A stretch of DNA of 64,000 nucleotides. Origin: Heterostelium album PN500. Lineage: Eukaryota; Evosea; Eumycetozoa; Acytosteliales; Acytosteliaceae. The position numbers and the translations under genes were made by a program. The stretch is taken from positions 930,001 to 994,000 of the forward strand of contig NW_008805064.1 in NCBI RefSeq assembly GCF_000004825.1, written 5' to 3'. Numbering within the stretch: the first letter of the stretch is position 1; the number at the start of each line of letters is the position of its first letter. Shown piece by piece: positions 23,515 through 34,246 of this stretch. The notes under the pieces are model-generated. The model was given only the letters and a program-made list of their open reading frames with translations. It was not told the origin of the DNA and did no database searches.

Positions 23515-24224
23515 CTAACAGGTGATTGCAAAATTATTTAAATTATTTGATCCAGCTTCACAACTTTCATACATTGTAGTAGAGATACAATTACCCATAG
23601 TACAAACATTTTCGAATGGCATACCTTGATCACAATAGAATTGGAATGTTTGCAATGTGTTTTTGTATACGGTATTATTTGTATAATAGAAATACATAAG
23701 ATAATCACCTTGACAATAATTGTCACTCTTGGCATAAACGGTTTCACGATAGCCATATGATGGAATGTAACCTGGATTTACAACTACCGATGGAACTGCA
23801 TAATCATTTACGTTGTAATACCTGTAAATAATAATAATAATATTAAAAATGAGTATCTAAATCGATTTTATGATTCACTAAAAACAATAACAACAATATA
23901 CACTTACCAACCATAATCAGCCCATGTTACATGATAACAACCACCAATACCAAATGTACGTTGACTGGCAGGTTGACCAGTTCCACATGTTTCGTTCTCC
24001 CATTGATAAAAAGTAGCAGTCTTGTTATCAGCATCATATTTAATAAGGTAGTAGTTTCCTTTGAACTCTACACATTCCCCAACGATCCAACTATATCCAG
24101 TGCCGGATGACGCACCAGAACATCCAGCACCAGCACTAAATGGTTCGAAATTAATATATGTTTGACCGAGACATGATACAACCAAAATTGAAAATATTAA
24201 AAAACAACAATAATTAAACATCAT
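23515..24224 (-). CDS. Small secreted cysteine-rich protein, function unknown
   Basis: Two exons: 24224 to about 23908 and about 23822 to 23515; the join gives ADYGWYYNVNDY. The protein has about 208 residues. Residues 1-20 are a signal peptide (MMFNYCCFLIFSILVVSCLG). The mature part is rich in Tyr, Gly and Cys, with Cys residues spaced to form disulfides (GAGCSGASSG, GECVEF, ENETCG, GGCYHV, DNYCQG, FYCDQG, ENVCTMGNC, YESCEAG). There are N-glycosylation sites (NKT, NET, NNT). It ends directly in FAITC with no anchor. It resembles the many small secreted proteins of dictyostelids whose roles are unknown, so no function is assigned. Confidence 0.7.
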
Positions 24225-24436
24225 TTTTTTATTTTATCTACAAATAATTTTTTTAAAAAATAATAATAATAAAATAATATAAAAGTGTAGTTAAAGATTT
24301 AGACAAAATAATAAAATAAAAAAAGAGTATAATCGAATATGATGTCACATTCACAGTCAGAAAAATAATTATTTAAATCAAAAAAAAATCTTAACGATTT
24401 TTAAATTAAAATATCTTTTTTTTTGTTTTTTGTTTT

Positions 24437-25981
24437 TTATTCTTGATTACAAAGACAAAGATTATTTCTTTCAAGATATTCTATTATTTCAATTGATTTG
24501 GTTTGTTTGATTGCGTTCTGTGTACATTTTTCGGTTCTATTTATATTTAAGAATTTAACAATATAGAAATGATTGTTAGTCGCTGCAGCATCCATCGTCA
24601 GAGCACTCCAATAAGGTTCTGTTCTATTATAATGTAGATATTCAACCATATCCAGGTGTCCAGCTTTACATGTATCGGTAAATATATTGTCTTTCAATGG
24701 CAAATGACTGTAGTGTTCCTCCAGGAATTTGAATATCTCAAGTTGACCATTGATTGCCGCGTTGTATAGCGCCATCGTTGTACAACCCTCTCCTCTGTTT
24801 TTATAGAGCCAAACGACGGTTTCTAAATCGAATGCCACTGCATTATCCATTAGTTCGGTAGTACAACCTTCACTTCTATGAACATGAAGCCATTGTATCA
24901 TTTCTAGTTGGTTGGAACGACTATATACACAACCAGGATTGTTTGGTTTATAAATATTATTCATTGCTTTGATCGAACATCCCTCACTTCTATTTCTATT
25001 CAACCATTCCACTACACGGAGATGACATTGATTGGCAGCGAAATCCATAGCATTGGTAGAGGCATACTTCTCTGTGGTGACACAATCCAAATTCTCATGG
25101 CACCAAATAACGATATCCAGATGTCCATTGTAAGCAGCTAAATCTAACGCGTTTTTATATTTCACAATGAAATAATCACGGAAATTGAATAGCCATTTAA
25201 TACAGTCAAAGTGTCCATTGATTGCCAGTGAACCTACATCAATCTCCATAGTCGGTTTACCATTGCTATTCATTAGCAATACATTTGGTTGATTCTTTAA
25301 CAACCATTCAACAACATGGAGATGGCCATTATTCAAAGCAAATTGAATAATCTTGTTTTGTTTATCGTCTGAACGATTTGCCAACAACCATTGTATCATA
25401 TCTAAATTACCTGAATAACAAGCCATCTGTATTGGTGAATCGTATCGATATGGCGAGGGCACTCGTTTCGAAAGCCACTTTACCATATCGAAATTCTCAG
25501 GTCTGCTGGTTGCCACTGAGAGTGCCTGGCTATAGAACTCTGGATTGATAGGCAGTGCAAGTTGCTCGATGAACAACATCACATTAAAGTCTCCATAGTA
25601 CGCAGTTTGCAATAGCATATCCTTGGTGGTAACAAACTTTTCCAAATCTAGCTGAAGCACCTCTACAAAGTAGAGAAGTATATCGATACGACTAAATCGA
25701 ATAGCAGCAATGATAGCACCAGAAAGTTGACTTGTCAAGTCCAATTGAAACTTTAATGGATTGTCAACAACACCAACACCAACAGCACTGTTTCTTTGAA
25801 GAAATTCCTTTATCTTTTCAAAATATCCATATTGAACCAACAACGGTAAACTATTGATTAGATTACAATATTTATATCTTTCGGTTCTTAGTTGTATATG
25901 TATTCTTTTTATCGTTTTAAATATTTCATTTCTAACAACATAATTCTTAAAAATAACTCTTTTAAATAAATTGATATTCAT
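24437..25981 (-). CDS. Ankyrin-repeat family protein (dictyostelid-expanded type)
   Basis: A single exon of 514 residues. The N-terminus MNINLFKRVIFKNYVVRNEI followed by FKTIKRIHIQL is the family's shared N-terminal module. About twelve degenerate ankyrin-like repeats follow, with the local consensus A..GHLD.V.WL..NRSEGC (for example NGHLHVVEWLLKNQPN, NGHLDIVIWCHENLD, QLEMIQWLHVHRSEGCT). Such repeats form helical-hairpin stacks used for protein binding. It has no signal peptide or membrane segment. It is the outermost of four minus-strand family loci that run to 30.3 kb. The binding partner is unknown. Confidence 0.8.
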   Translation of the reverse strand: MNINLFKRVIFKNYVVRNEIFKTIKRIHIQLRTERYKYCNLINSLPLLVQYGYFEKIKEFLQRNSAVGVGVVDNPLKFQLDLTSQLSGAIIAAIRFSRIDILLYFVEVLQLDLEKFVTTKDMLLQTAYYGDFNVMLFIEQLALPINPEFYSQALSVATSRPENFDMVKWLSKRVPSPYRYDSPIQMACYSGNLDMIQWLLANRSDDKQNKIIQFALNNGHLHVVEWLLKNQPNVLLMNSNGKPTMEIDVGSLAINGHFDCIKWLFNFRDYFIVKYKNALDLAAYNGHLDIVIWCHENLDCVTTEKYASTNAMDFAANQCHLRVVEWLNRNRSEGCSIKAMNNIYKPNNPGCVYSRSNQLEMIQWLHVHRSEGCTTELMDNAVAFDLETVVWLYKNRGEGCTTMALYNAAINGQLEIFKFLEEHYSHLPLKDNIFTDTCKAGHLDMVEYLHYNRTEPYWSALTMDAAATNNHFYIVKFLNINRTEKCTQNAIKQTKSIEIIEYLERNNLCLCNQE

Positions 25982-26435
25982 TAAACTAATAATTATTTCA
26001 TTAATTAAAGATTAACAAAAAATGTAAATACATTTCTGTTTATGTTTATAAATCAAACATGAAGAATGCAAAGATATTTAAAGAAATTTCGACAATCACA
26101 TATGATTTTTGGTAAAGAATTAAAAAAAAAATTGAAAAAAAATCGTAACATAACAATAAATAACACCATACACATGATTAAACAATTTGACTGTGGTGTG
26201 TTATATAAATATTTTACTTTTAATATTACAATGTGAACAGGTAATCCAAATACTTACTTCTACTGTAATACAATTACACCATTGCTAAGGGATGGATGTT
26301 AATACAATGTACGATCATCTCTGTTGTAAAGTATTCAAACAATACAGTTAATATTAATCAAATGTATGTGCTTATTGTAATCAATATAGTCAGTACAATG
26401 AACAAATAATTTCAGTTTAATAAATAATCTTTTTT
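25982..26435. other. Intergenic region
   Basis: AT-rich DNA between two ankyrin genes, upstream of the 24.4 kb gene and downstream of the 26.4 kb gene. At about 26200-26400 it contains several similar ATTACAATGTGAACAG / AATACAATGTACGATC / TAGTCAGTACAATG phrases, each with TACAATG; these may be degenerate repeats. No gene was seen. Confidence 0.35.
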
Positions 26436-27881
26436 TTATTTAATTTTTTTAATACATAATTCTTTTAATTTAGATAATGACTTTTCAGATTTAGATGATT
26501 CTGCTAGTTCTATTGCATTTTGAATGTTGAATTTCTCTGGATAGTTCTTTAGTAGCCATTCGATCGAATTTACAGATTCCATTTTGATTGCATTGGATAA
26601 TGCTTTCTCTGAACATCCTGCTGTTTGGTTTTCTTTAAGATACTCTAGGACTTCAACGAAACCATTAGACGCAGCACCATCCATAGCAGAAACGGTTGAA
26701 ACCATACCTCTTTGGGTGATAAGGAATTTAATAATATCTAATCTTCCATACCATGCCGAATTATCAACTGCATCCGATGTACATCCTTCCGTTCGATTTT
26801 CATGCAACCACTTTACCATCTCTAAGGTTGGGGCACCGTTCATCGCAAGTTCAGTACAACCTTCCGATCTATTCTTATGAAGCCAGTCAACAATGTCGAT
26901 TCGATTCGCTTTGGCAGCGTGATTCATTGCAGCGACCGAACATCCTTCCGATCTATTTTGGTGAAGCCATTGGACTGTTTCCAAGCTAAAATTGGCAGCA
27001 TTATCCATCGCAATATATGAACATCCGCTTGTTGTGTTTTCATGGAGGTATTTCACAACGTCTAGGTTTCCACTTAAACAAGCAGTATCAATCAGTCCAG
27101 TAATTCCATTATATGACTCGCCAATTTCAAACAAATATTTGACCACCTCTACCTTTCCACTGTAAACACTGTTGATTATCATTCTTTCTTTTCTGTCATT
27201 AGGACGGTTTGCCAATAGCCACTTTATCATTTCTAATTTTCCATAGTATGCAGCATTTTCAACACTACTATAATGATAGGCACGATCGTCTCTCGGACCA
27301 TGGTAGTTCTTATGACGTTCACAATAATCCAGATACTCTAAAAGTTCGATACTGTCTCCCTCTGGTGCAGCAATAAAGGCATTATAGTAATCCCAATTCT
27401 GATGAACCTTATCCAAATACTTGACAATCTCCAACTTTCCATTCTTGGCTGCCAAATACAAAAAATCGTAACAGTCAAATCGGTAGATTCCATGTGGCTT
27501 ACAAATGGTTTCCAAAAGATATTTAAATATTCCAATATTGCCATTTTCGATCGATGTCTTTACGGCATCGAGCATCTTGATCTTCTTGGTCTTGTTTGCA
27601 GAGTCATTTAGATTTCCAAGTGGATATAGTGTCGAAACAAATTCCTTCAATAAATCCAAATAGTTGTACTCTACCAAGATTTTGGGTGATACAATCAACC
27701 TTTTCCAATTGTAAATAAACACTCTACGGAAATTAAAATAATATCTCGCTGTCTTTTTACTCTTTAAATCTTCCTCCTCCAAATATTGATGAATCCAGTG
27801 AACTCTATTAAAAATCTCTTGTCGCAAAACAATATTTTTAAAAACAACATGTAAAAATAAATTTTGATTTATTACTTCCAT
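26436..27881 (-). CDS. Ankyrin-repeat family protein
   Basis: A single exon of 481 residues, starting MEVINQNLFLHVVFKNIVLR then QEIFNRVHWIHQYL, the shared N-terminal module. After a link that includes a lysine-rich piece (NDSANKTKKIKMLDAVK), ankyrin-like repeats cover the rest (NGKLEIVKYLDKV, YGKLEMIKWLLANRPN, SGNLDVVKYLHENTTSG, WLHQNRSEGCSVAAMNHAA). The C-terminus is a short helical segment (SKSEKSLSKLKELCIKKIK). It looks intact. Neighbouring paralogs on both sides suggest tandem duplication. Confidence 0.8.
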   Translation of the reverse strand: MEVINQNLFLHVVFKNIVLRQEIFNRVHWIHQYLEEEDLKSKKTARYYFNFRRVFIYNWKRLIVSPKILVEYNYLDLLKEFVSTLYPLGNLNDSANKTKKIKMLDAVKTSIENGNIGIFKYLLETICKPHGIYRFDCYDFLYLAAKNGKLEIVKYLDKVHQNWDYYNAFIAAPEGDSIELLEYLDYCERHKNYHGPRDDRAYHYSSVENAAYYGKLEMIKWLLANRPNDRKERMIINSVYSGKVEVVKYLFEIGESYNGITGLIDTACLSGNLDVVKYLHENTTSGCSYIAMDNAANFSLETVQWLHQNRSEGCSVAAMNHAAKANRIDIVDWLHKNRSEGCTELAMNGAPTLEMVKWLHENRTEGCTSDAVDNSAWYGRLDIIKFLITQRGMVSTVSAMDGAASNGFVEVLEYLKENQTAGCSEKALSNAIKMESVNSIEWLLKNYPEKFNIQNAIELAESSKSEKSLSKLKELCIKKIK

Positions 27882-28227
27882 ATCTTTAAATTATATTGGT
27901 TGATTTAAAATCTATTGACTAAATTCGTTTCTAAATAGAATCTCAAAAATCTGATTTTAAAAAAAAAAAAAAACAAAAATAATTGGGGAACCAGTACACC
28001 TAGAATAGTTAATTTTCAAGATTTTTTTAAGATTTAACCAATCAAAATTGATTTTCTATATTTCGTCTATAAAAATTTCCTGTTCGTTTATGATTGTTTT
28101 TTTTTTTGAAAAGATTATATTTAATTTAATTTATTTTATTTTTTTTATCATTTTTTTGAAGTAGAATTTATTATTAAAAAGATAAATTCATCAATATTCT
28201 CTTAAATGTATTATAAGTTCTTAATAG
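27882..28227. other. Intergenic region
   Basis: Mostly poly-A/T tracts upstream of the 26.4 kb ankyrin gene and just past the 3' end of the broken copy at 28.2-29.2 kb. No gene or motif was recognised. Confidence 0.4.
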
Positions 28228-29181
28228 CTAGTTTTTAAATAGTTGTTTTTGTTTCATTCCATTAGAATGTCGAAATATTTGTTTATTTTGTTGATTGATC
28301 GATTTTTGTTGTTTGAATTTGTCTTGATTTTTTGATTTTCTTTGTTGCAACGATATTTTTTGAATCTTAAATTGATTTGAAGGATAAAAGTTTTTAACAA
28401 AATTTGTTATTAGATATAATTTATAATAATTTGAACTTGGTTTGTTAGGTGATTCGGTTAATTTAAGGTAGAATCGTAACTCTTCTAAAGAAAGATCAGA
28501 AACAAGTCTATTGAGAGATATTTGATCTGGACCAATGATAACTTTAAAAAATATTGACCCTCTAATACTGCTTGGAATATAAAGATAACCATTTGGAGAT
28601 TTCAATTTGTCCGTGATAAGCAGAAAGATTTGCTACCATTTTGTAGATATCATCTTGATTGTCGTTGACTTTTGATACCAACCACTCAAAACATTCAACT
28701 CCACCATTTACTCCAACCACTTCCAAAGCACTATAGTATTCTGATTTTGTGAATATATATTTCTTATCCAAGTATTCAAAAGATTTGATCTATTAAAAGA
28801 GACTGTATAAAGAAGGTACAGTCTATTTTCTATATATATTAAGTAAATTTTAGTGAAAAAATTATCATCCAAAATTAAATTTTCAATCAAGAATTTATTA
28901 AAGGTGATCTCTAGAATATTTTGATTGTTGATTATTATTGAGTGTAATATAGATTGATAATCTTTGATAGATATAGATAGATTGTTATAATATCTAATAA
29001 AAGATTTTAGTTGATTTTCATATCCATAATATACCAAAAGAAGAGGTTTCATTTTAAGAGACTCCCAATCAATTGATTCTAAATTTAATTTTTGATGAAT
29101 CCATTTTACATAATTGAATATTGGTCTTTGTGTAACAATATTTTTAAAAACATAATTGAATAATTCTTTTTGTAAAGACAT
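28228..29181 (-). pseudogene. Short ankyrin-family gene, broken copy
   Basis: It is read in three frames and is clearly a sister of the gene at 29.4-30.3 kb. Frame 1 (from 29181) has MSLQKELFNYVFKNIVTQRP, the shared N-terminal module. A shift at about 28755 leads to SALEVVGVNGGVECFEWLVS and NLSAYHGQIEISKWLS, and another at about 28600 leads to the IPSSIRGSIFFKVIIGPDQ region and a Lys/Gln/Asn-rich tail ending at 28228. Two frameshifts disrupt the gene. The C-terminal tail (QQKSINQQNKQIFRHSN) is longer than in the sister, where a stop codon has replaced a Ser codon. It belongs to the ankyrin family but has few repeats. Confidence 0.75.
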
Positions 29182-29407
29182 TGTATATATATATATTTAT
29201 TTTTTTTCGTAATTTTTTCGAAATTCTAGAGAGATATTTTTGTAATATTTTAAAAAACTTGATTGTCTAATATTATTTATAAAATAAATTTGATAACAGA
29301 CTTTTACTTTTATTAATTCTTATTATCTATCTTTTATATAGATGTTTTGGTTGTTTTTGTTTAATAGTATTAGAGTGTCTAAATATTGGGTAATTTTGTT
29401 GATTGAT

Positions 29408-30301
29408 CTATTTTTGTTGTTTATATTTATCATGATTATTTGATTTTTGTTTTCTTTGATCTGATCTTTTTTGAATCTTAGGTAGTTTTGAAGGATATTT
29501 GTTTTGAATAGACTTGACATATTCTCTTGATATTAGATAAGAATATGTGTAAGAATTCGGAATGTCTAGTGTTTTGGCTAATTTACTTAAATTGTTTATC
29601 TCTTTGAGATTAGGAAAAAGCCAACCGAGAGATCTTTTATTTTGGCCAATAATCAATTGATAAAATATAGATCCTCTAATACTGCTTGGAATATGAACAG
29701 ATAGCCATTGAGTGATTTCAATTTGTCCGTGATACACTGAAAGATTTGCAACCTTGTTGTAGATATCATCTTGATTGTCGTTGACTTTTGATACCAACCA
29801 TTTCATACATTCTACACCACCATTTACTCCAACCACTTCCAAAGCACTATGGAAATCGATTCTCGAGAAATTATATTTCATATCCAACATATCTAAAAGA
29901 TTCCATCTATTCCAAAGGACTGCATAATCTAGGAATTTGTTACAAAATAATCTTTTAAAATGAGTATAAAAATAATCAAATCCCAAATATGTAAATCGAT
30001 AGTTGTATGGTATCTTAACAATCATCTCTAGAATTTTCCAATAATTGTTTCTAATTGTATAGAAAATAGATCTATCATATTCATAGTTAGATAAACATTG
30101 CAAGTCATTAAATCTAAGATATGATTTTAGTTGGTTTTCATATCCATAATAAACCAATAGATCAGGTTTCATACAAAGTGAAATCCAACTAAATGTTTGT
30201 AAATGTAATTTTTGATGAATCCATTTTACATATTCGAATATTGGTCTTTGAGTAACAATATTCTTAAATACATAATTGAATAATTGTTTTTGTAAAGACA
30301 T
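29408..30301 (-). CDS. Short ankyrin-family protein, truncated at the C-terminus
   Basis: I take the start at 30301 (MSLQKQLFNYVFKNIVTQRP), because the sister gene begins there; an upstream ATG at 30346 in the same frame would add MLDSSILLFYLFIYT. The protein has about 297 residues. The shared N-terminal module is followed by two or three weak ankyrin-like segments (SALEVVGVNGGVECMKWLVS, NLSVYHGQIEITQWLS) and a basic tail (KRSDQRKQKSNNHDKYKQQK). The TAG at 29408 corresponds to a TCG Ser codon in the sister copy, and the frame after it continues to look homologous (INQQN.PIFRHSN). The tail has therefore lost about 25 residues. Whether the shorter form works is unknown. Confidence 0.65.
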   Translation of the reverse strand: MSLQKQLFNYVFKNIVTQRPIFEYVKWIHQKLHLQTFSWISLCMKPDLLVYYGYENQLKSYLRFNDLQCLSNYEYDRSIFYTIRNNYWKILEMIVKIPYNYRFTYLGFDYFYTHFKRLFCNKFLDYAVLWNRWNLLDMLDMKYNFSRIDFHSALEVVGVNGGVECMKWLVSKVNDNQDDIYNKVANLSVYHGQIEITQWLSVHIPSSIRGSIFYQLIIGQNKRSLGWLFPNLKEINNLSKLAKTLDIPNSYTYSYLISREYVKSIQNKYPSKLPKIQKRSDQRKQKSNNHDKYKQQK

Positions 30302-30778
30302 TGTATATATAAATAAATAAAATAGCAAGATAGAAGAGTCTAACAAAAGTATATATAAATTTTTTTAAAAATTAAAATCTGTAGTTTGAAAAAAACAATC
30401 AATATTTTAAGTTTTGGTCACAAATGCAAATGGGCGTGCAATAAAATATCAAACACCACCCAATTTTTTATAATTTTCTTCTGTTTTTCCATCGAATCAT
30501 TAATGAGTCTATCCATAGGTCTATTCTCTTAACATACCGACACATCAAATTCCAATTTAAAATTGAATAATTAACTATTACCATTTCATTTTCAAATATT
30601 TTTTTAAATAATAAAATAAACTATTTAAAAATAATATAATTCTATCCCTTTATCTGTTTTGTACAAATAAAAGATTTTTAGTTAAAAAATAAAAATATTC
30701 TTGGGAAATGATTAAGAATTTTAAAGATTTTTTTTAGACGTTTTAAATTGCATAATAAATAAATAAATTCGAATTTAA
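30302..30778. other. Intergenic region, divergent promoter
   Basis: Between the truncated ankyrin gene (minus) and the Rit1-like gene (plus). It is AT-rich, with long A/T runs before both starts and a less AT-rich patch at about 30420-30560 (GCAAATGGGCGTGCAATAAA). No gene was seen. Confidence 0.4.
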
Positions 30779-32487
30779 ATGTTTAATTTAAAAGAAGAAG
30801 AGGAATTTAAATCGTTGTCTATACACTCTATACATAGGAGAGTTGATCGTCAAGAGAATAGTTTATTTAATCATCTTAGATCAATCGATTTAGATTCTAA
30901 ATTTGTAAATGATATAGCATTGTATGTATTGTTTGCTGGTTTGTTTAGATACATTGTTTTTAATATGTATTTGTTTTTATCTATCTATTTCGAAACACAG
31001 ATGTTATTCTAAATATGCTTTGGTTGCAAATTTGCGATGTGGTGCATGGTACTCTGCAAACTTTAAGTACAGTTGTTATTTCCGTTCTACCGATGGTCAC
31101 TATGGAAATTGGAGGTTCAGTCTGACGCGTTTGAATCTAAACATCATTGATCTGGTGTTAAAGTATGATGGGTGTCTCATTGTGGATTCGACGAAGCGTG
31201 GTAAGAAATTCCCTGATTCATTTACAAGAACCATACCTATTTGGATAGCGGTAATCAATCGTTGTCTTTATAAGCTCAAATCTGAGTCTATTCAAACCGT
31301 TATGAATGACAACTTGATAGCAGAGCAATGGAATCAACTGTATACTCCAAAGTGGGTGACCGATTCAGAGAGAGATCAAATGTTAAAGATGGTAGATAGT
31401 TACTGTAAACTACTAATGGAACATGCCGATACTTTAGATTTAAAGAGCTATTCAAGCAGATTACACAAACCATTACGTCCATTATGGTTATCAGTAGAAA
31501 CACAACCTATAATATTAGAATTTGAACAACAACAACAACAACAACAAACAAGTAATAATAACAACAATAACAACAATGACGATGATAAAGAAGAACAATT
31601 AGATTTTCATCCACTTTATTTATTGTCTTGTTCTGACTTTAGAGAAGATCATAAGTCATTTAGGGCGTATATACAAGGTGCTGGTGATGATGATGAGAAT
31701 TGGTCAATGGGATTAACTCCACAGATGTACTGGTCGAATCATAAAGAGATAATGTCACAAGAGAATGACGAACAACTAGAACAATACATTCAACAACTTG
31801 TTAAATCAGAAAGAACAAAGAAAGATATAATCATATTTAATAGCAATAGTAATAATAATAATAATGAAGATAAACAAAAAGAAACAATAATAGAAGAATC
31901 AAATGAGTTTAAAACAATAGATAATACATATATAACTATATCATCTTCAAAAGGTAAATAATATTATGTTATGATAAAGATTGCAATACTAAACTAAAAA
32001 CTATAACTATCATTCTTTAGAATTAACAGATATATGGAATAGATTCGATTTAATTATAAATTGTTCAATTGTAAATTATGTTATAGATAATCAAGATGAT
32101 GATAAGATAAAGAATAACTATATACACATTCCAATGAAAGAAGGTAAATTAGCAAAGAATGACTTGGTTGAGAATCTTCGATTATGCGAGCAATGGTTGT
32201 TATCAAAGATGAAGGATGATACCAAAAGAAATAGAATACTGATACATTCTATCAATGGATTACAAAACTGTGTATGCGTACTGAGTGTACTTTTATCGAA
32301 ACATCTACATCTATTCACAGATAGTCTAGAATCATTTGATTTCTTTAACAGAAACAAATTAACAAAATCAGATATAATCAAACTATATTTATTCTTGGAG
32401 AAACAATCTCCTTCATCACTACCTCATAAATCGATAAGAAATGCAATTAATAATTATTTATTATCAACAAATATATCATATAAATAA
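30779..32487 (+). CDS. Initiator tRNA A64-2'-O-ribosylphosphate transferase (Rit1-like)
   Basis: Three exons: 30779-30921, 31001-31953 and 32021-32487, giving 520 residues (yeast Rit1 is about 510). Exon 1 (FKSLSIHSIHRRVDRQENSL) joins to LCYSKYALVANLRCGAWY, then CYFRSTDGHYGNWRFSLTRL and IVDSTKRGKKFPDSFTRTIP, the signature of the Rit1/DUSP-like family. The C-terminal domain after the second intron (ELTDIWNRFDLIINCS...VLSVLLSKHL) matches the phosphatase-like Rit1 C-domain. It is a cytosolic or nuclear enzyme that attaches ribosyl phosphate to A64 of initiator tRNA-Met, which keeps it out of elongation. This modification is known in fungi and plants but is absent from animals. A Gln/Asn tract at about residues 240-260 is a dictyostelid addition. 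Confidence 0.85.
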
Positions 32488-32731
32488 AATTTTAATTTTT
32501 TTTAATTTAATTTAATTGAAATAGTAAAAGGACCTTTTACTTTTGATCGGATTTGGTATCTACAATGAAATTTCATGTTCTCAAAATCCAAAAAAGGAAA
32601 AAAATATTAGATATGAGTTTTTTTTTAGAATTTTTTTTATTTTATTTTCCAACAAGTTTCGTGACTAGATCTTTTAATTTCCCGTCATATTTACTTATTT
32701 TTTTAATAATCTAGATTAAATATTAATAATA
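32488..32731. other. Short intergenic region
   Basis: AT-rich spacer between Rit1 and the following ankyrin gene. It contains a repeated phrase CTTTTAC/CTTTTGATC and poly-A/T tracts. No gene was seen. Confidence 0.4.
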
Positions 32732-34246
32732 ATGGATAATGAAAGATTATTTAAATATATATTAAATAATATTGTTCTTAGAAATTTTATATTTTTCCAA
32801 GTTAAATTAATCGATAAACAACTAAATGGAATAAATTGTATAAATTGGTATGGAATTTCTAAATCTCTTAGAAACTCTATTTATCATGGATATAGAGAGC
32901 AAATAGAGATATTGGTTGTCGAGAATAACATTAGCAGCTTTTCCATTAAAGAGTTGGAAGCTGCTGTAGATTCAAGGAGTATCGATATGTTTAATTACAT
33001 TTTGAAATCCAATCTCTACCAATTTCATGGCGATGAACTGCATTTGGCTGTCAGGATGAAGAGTCTCCAGCATGTCGATTATATATTGGAGAATTGTCAT
33101 GTTGCACTCGATTACTATTCTGCGATGGCGCTGGCATCGAGATTGGGATATCGTGAACTCATTCTCTATTTCATACAGATGAGGAAGCGAGCACTACGAT
33201 CACCTGGAATCCATTGTTCTAAATCCGAGGATTCTCTTAATCCCATTGACCATGCTTCCTACTTTGGTGATAAAAGTATCGTACAGCTGCTACTGGATAA
33301 TGGATTCACGATTACTGGACATGCCATTGAAGAAGCGATCAAGGGTGGTCATTTAGCGTTGCTGAGATTCTACTTGGAGGATCAACATAAATCTTGTACC
33401 AAAGATAGCTTTACGATTGCCGCCAAGTATGGACATTTGTCGATCATGAAATACCTGCTCGACAATCGACAGGACATATCTTTTCACAACACCATTGAAA
33501 TGGCAGCGCAGAACGGACAGTTGGAAACGATCCAATGGTGTCAAGCGAGAATCAACAACCTCAGAGTTTCAAAGATGGCAATGTGGTATGCCGCAATCAA
33601 TGGACACCTCGATATTTTGATTTGGCTGCACAACAATCGAAACGATGGATGTTGTATAACAACGCTGGACGATGCTTGTCGATATGGCCATACAGAGTGT
33701 GTTAAATGGCTTCATCAGAACCGAACCGATCTCGTCGTTATCGATGCGATGATCAATGCAGTAAAGAATGGGCATCTCGACATTGTCAAATACCTACATT
33801 ACAATTGCACTCAGTTCAGTACATCAAAGTTGTTTGTAGATTACGCCGCCAAGAATGGCCACCTCGAGGTAGTGAAATGGTTGTTAGAGAATAGAAGTGA
33901 AGGATGTACACAGAATGCTCTTGATCTTGCTGCACAGAACGGTCACCTGGAAATCATAAAGTTTTTACACTATAATAGATTGGAAGGTTGCACACAGAAC
34001 GCAATGGACCTCGCTGCAATCAACAATCATTTTGAAACGGTAAAGTGGTTGCACGAGAACAGAACAGAAGGATGCTCACCAACTATAACTGTAAACGTAT
34101 CACGAAAAGGTAATCTAGAGATACTTAAATTCCTGTTTGAGAACTATAAAGATGTAAGAAACAACCTGTATGCTATAGATTATTCCATTCACGAAGCAGC
34201 GAGGAATGGATTTAAAGATATTGTTGAATATTTATTATCAACCTAA
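32732..34246 (+). CDS. Ankyrin-repeat family protein
   Basis: A single exon of 504 residues, opening MDNERLFKYILNNIVLRNFI then FFQVKLIDKQL (shared N-terminal module) and WYGISKSLRNSIYHGYREQI. About eleven ankyrin-like repeats follow (YGHLSIMKYLLDNRQD, NGHLDILIWLHNNRND, YGHTECVKWLHQNRTD, NGHLEVVKWLLENRSEGCT, NGHLEIIKFLHYNRLEGCT). GC content is higher than in neighbouring ankyrin genes (many C-ending codons), suggesting stronger expression or an older, better-conserved locus. No lesion was seen. Confidence 0.8.
   Translation: MDNERLFKYILNNIVLRNFIFFQVKLIDKQLNGINCINWYGISKSLRNSIYHGYREQIEILVVENNISSFSIKELEAAVDSRSIDMFNYILKSNLYQFHGDELHLAVRMKSLQHVDYILENCHVALDYYSAMALASRLGYRELILYFIQMRKRALRSPGIHCSKSEDSLNPIDHASYFGDKSIVQLLLDNGFTITGHAIEEAIKGGHLALLRFYLEDQHKSCTKDSFTIAAKYGHLSIMKYLLDNRQDISFHNTIEMAAQNGQLETIQWCQARINNLRVSKMAMWYAAINGHLDILIWLHNNRNDGCCITTLDDACRYGHTECVKWLHQNRTDLVVIDAMINAVKNGHLDIVKYLHYNCTQFSTSKLFVDYAAKNGHLEVVKWLLENRSEGCTQNALDLAAQNGHLEIIKFLHYNRLEGCTQNAMDLAAINNHFETVKWLHENRTEGCSPTITVNVSRKGNLEILKFLFENYKDVRNNLYAIDYSIHEAARNGFKDIVEYLLST

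Noticed and set aside
26200-26400. TACAATG phrases as a repeat array
   Set aside because: Copies are short, unevenly spaced and poorly matched; chance in AT-rich DNA is likely.
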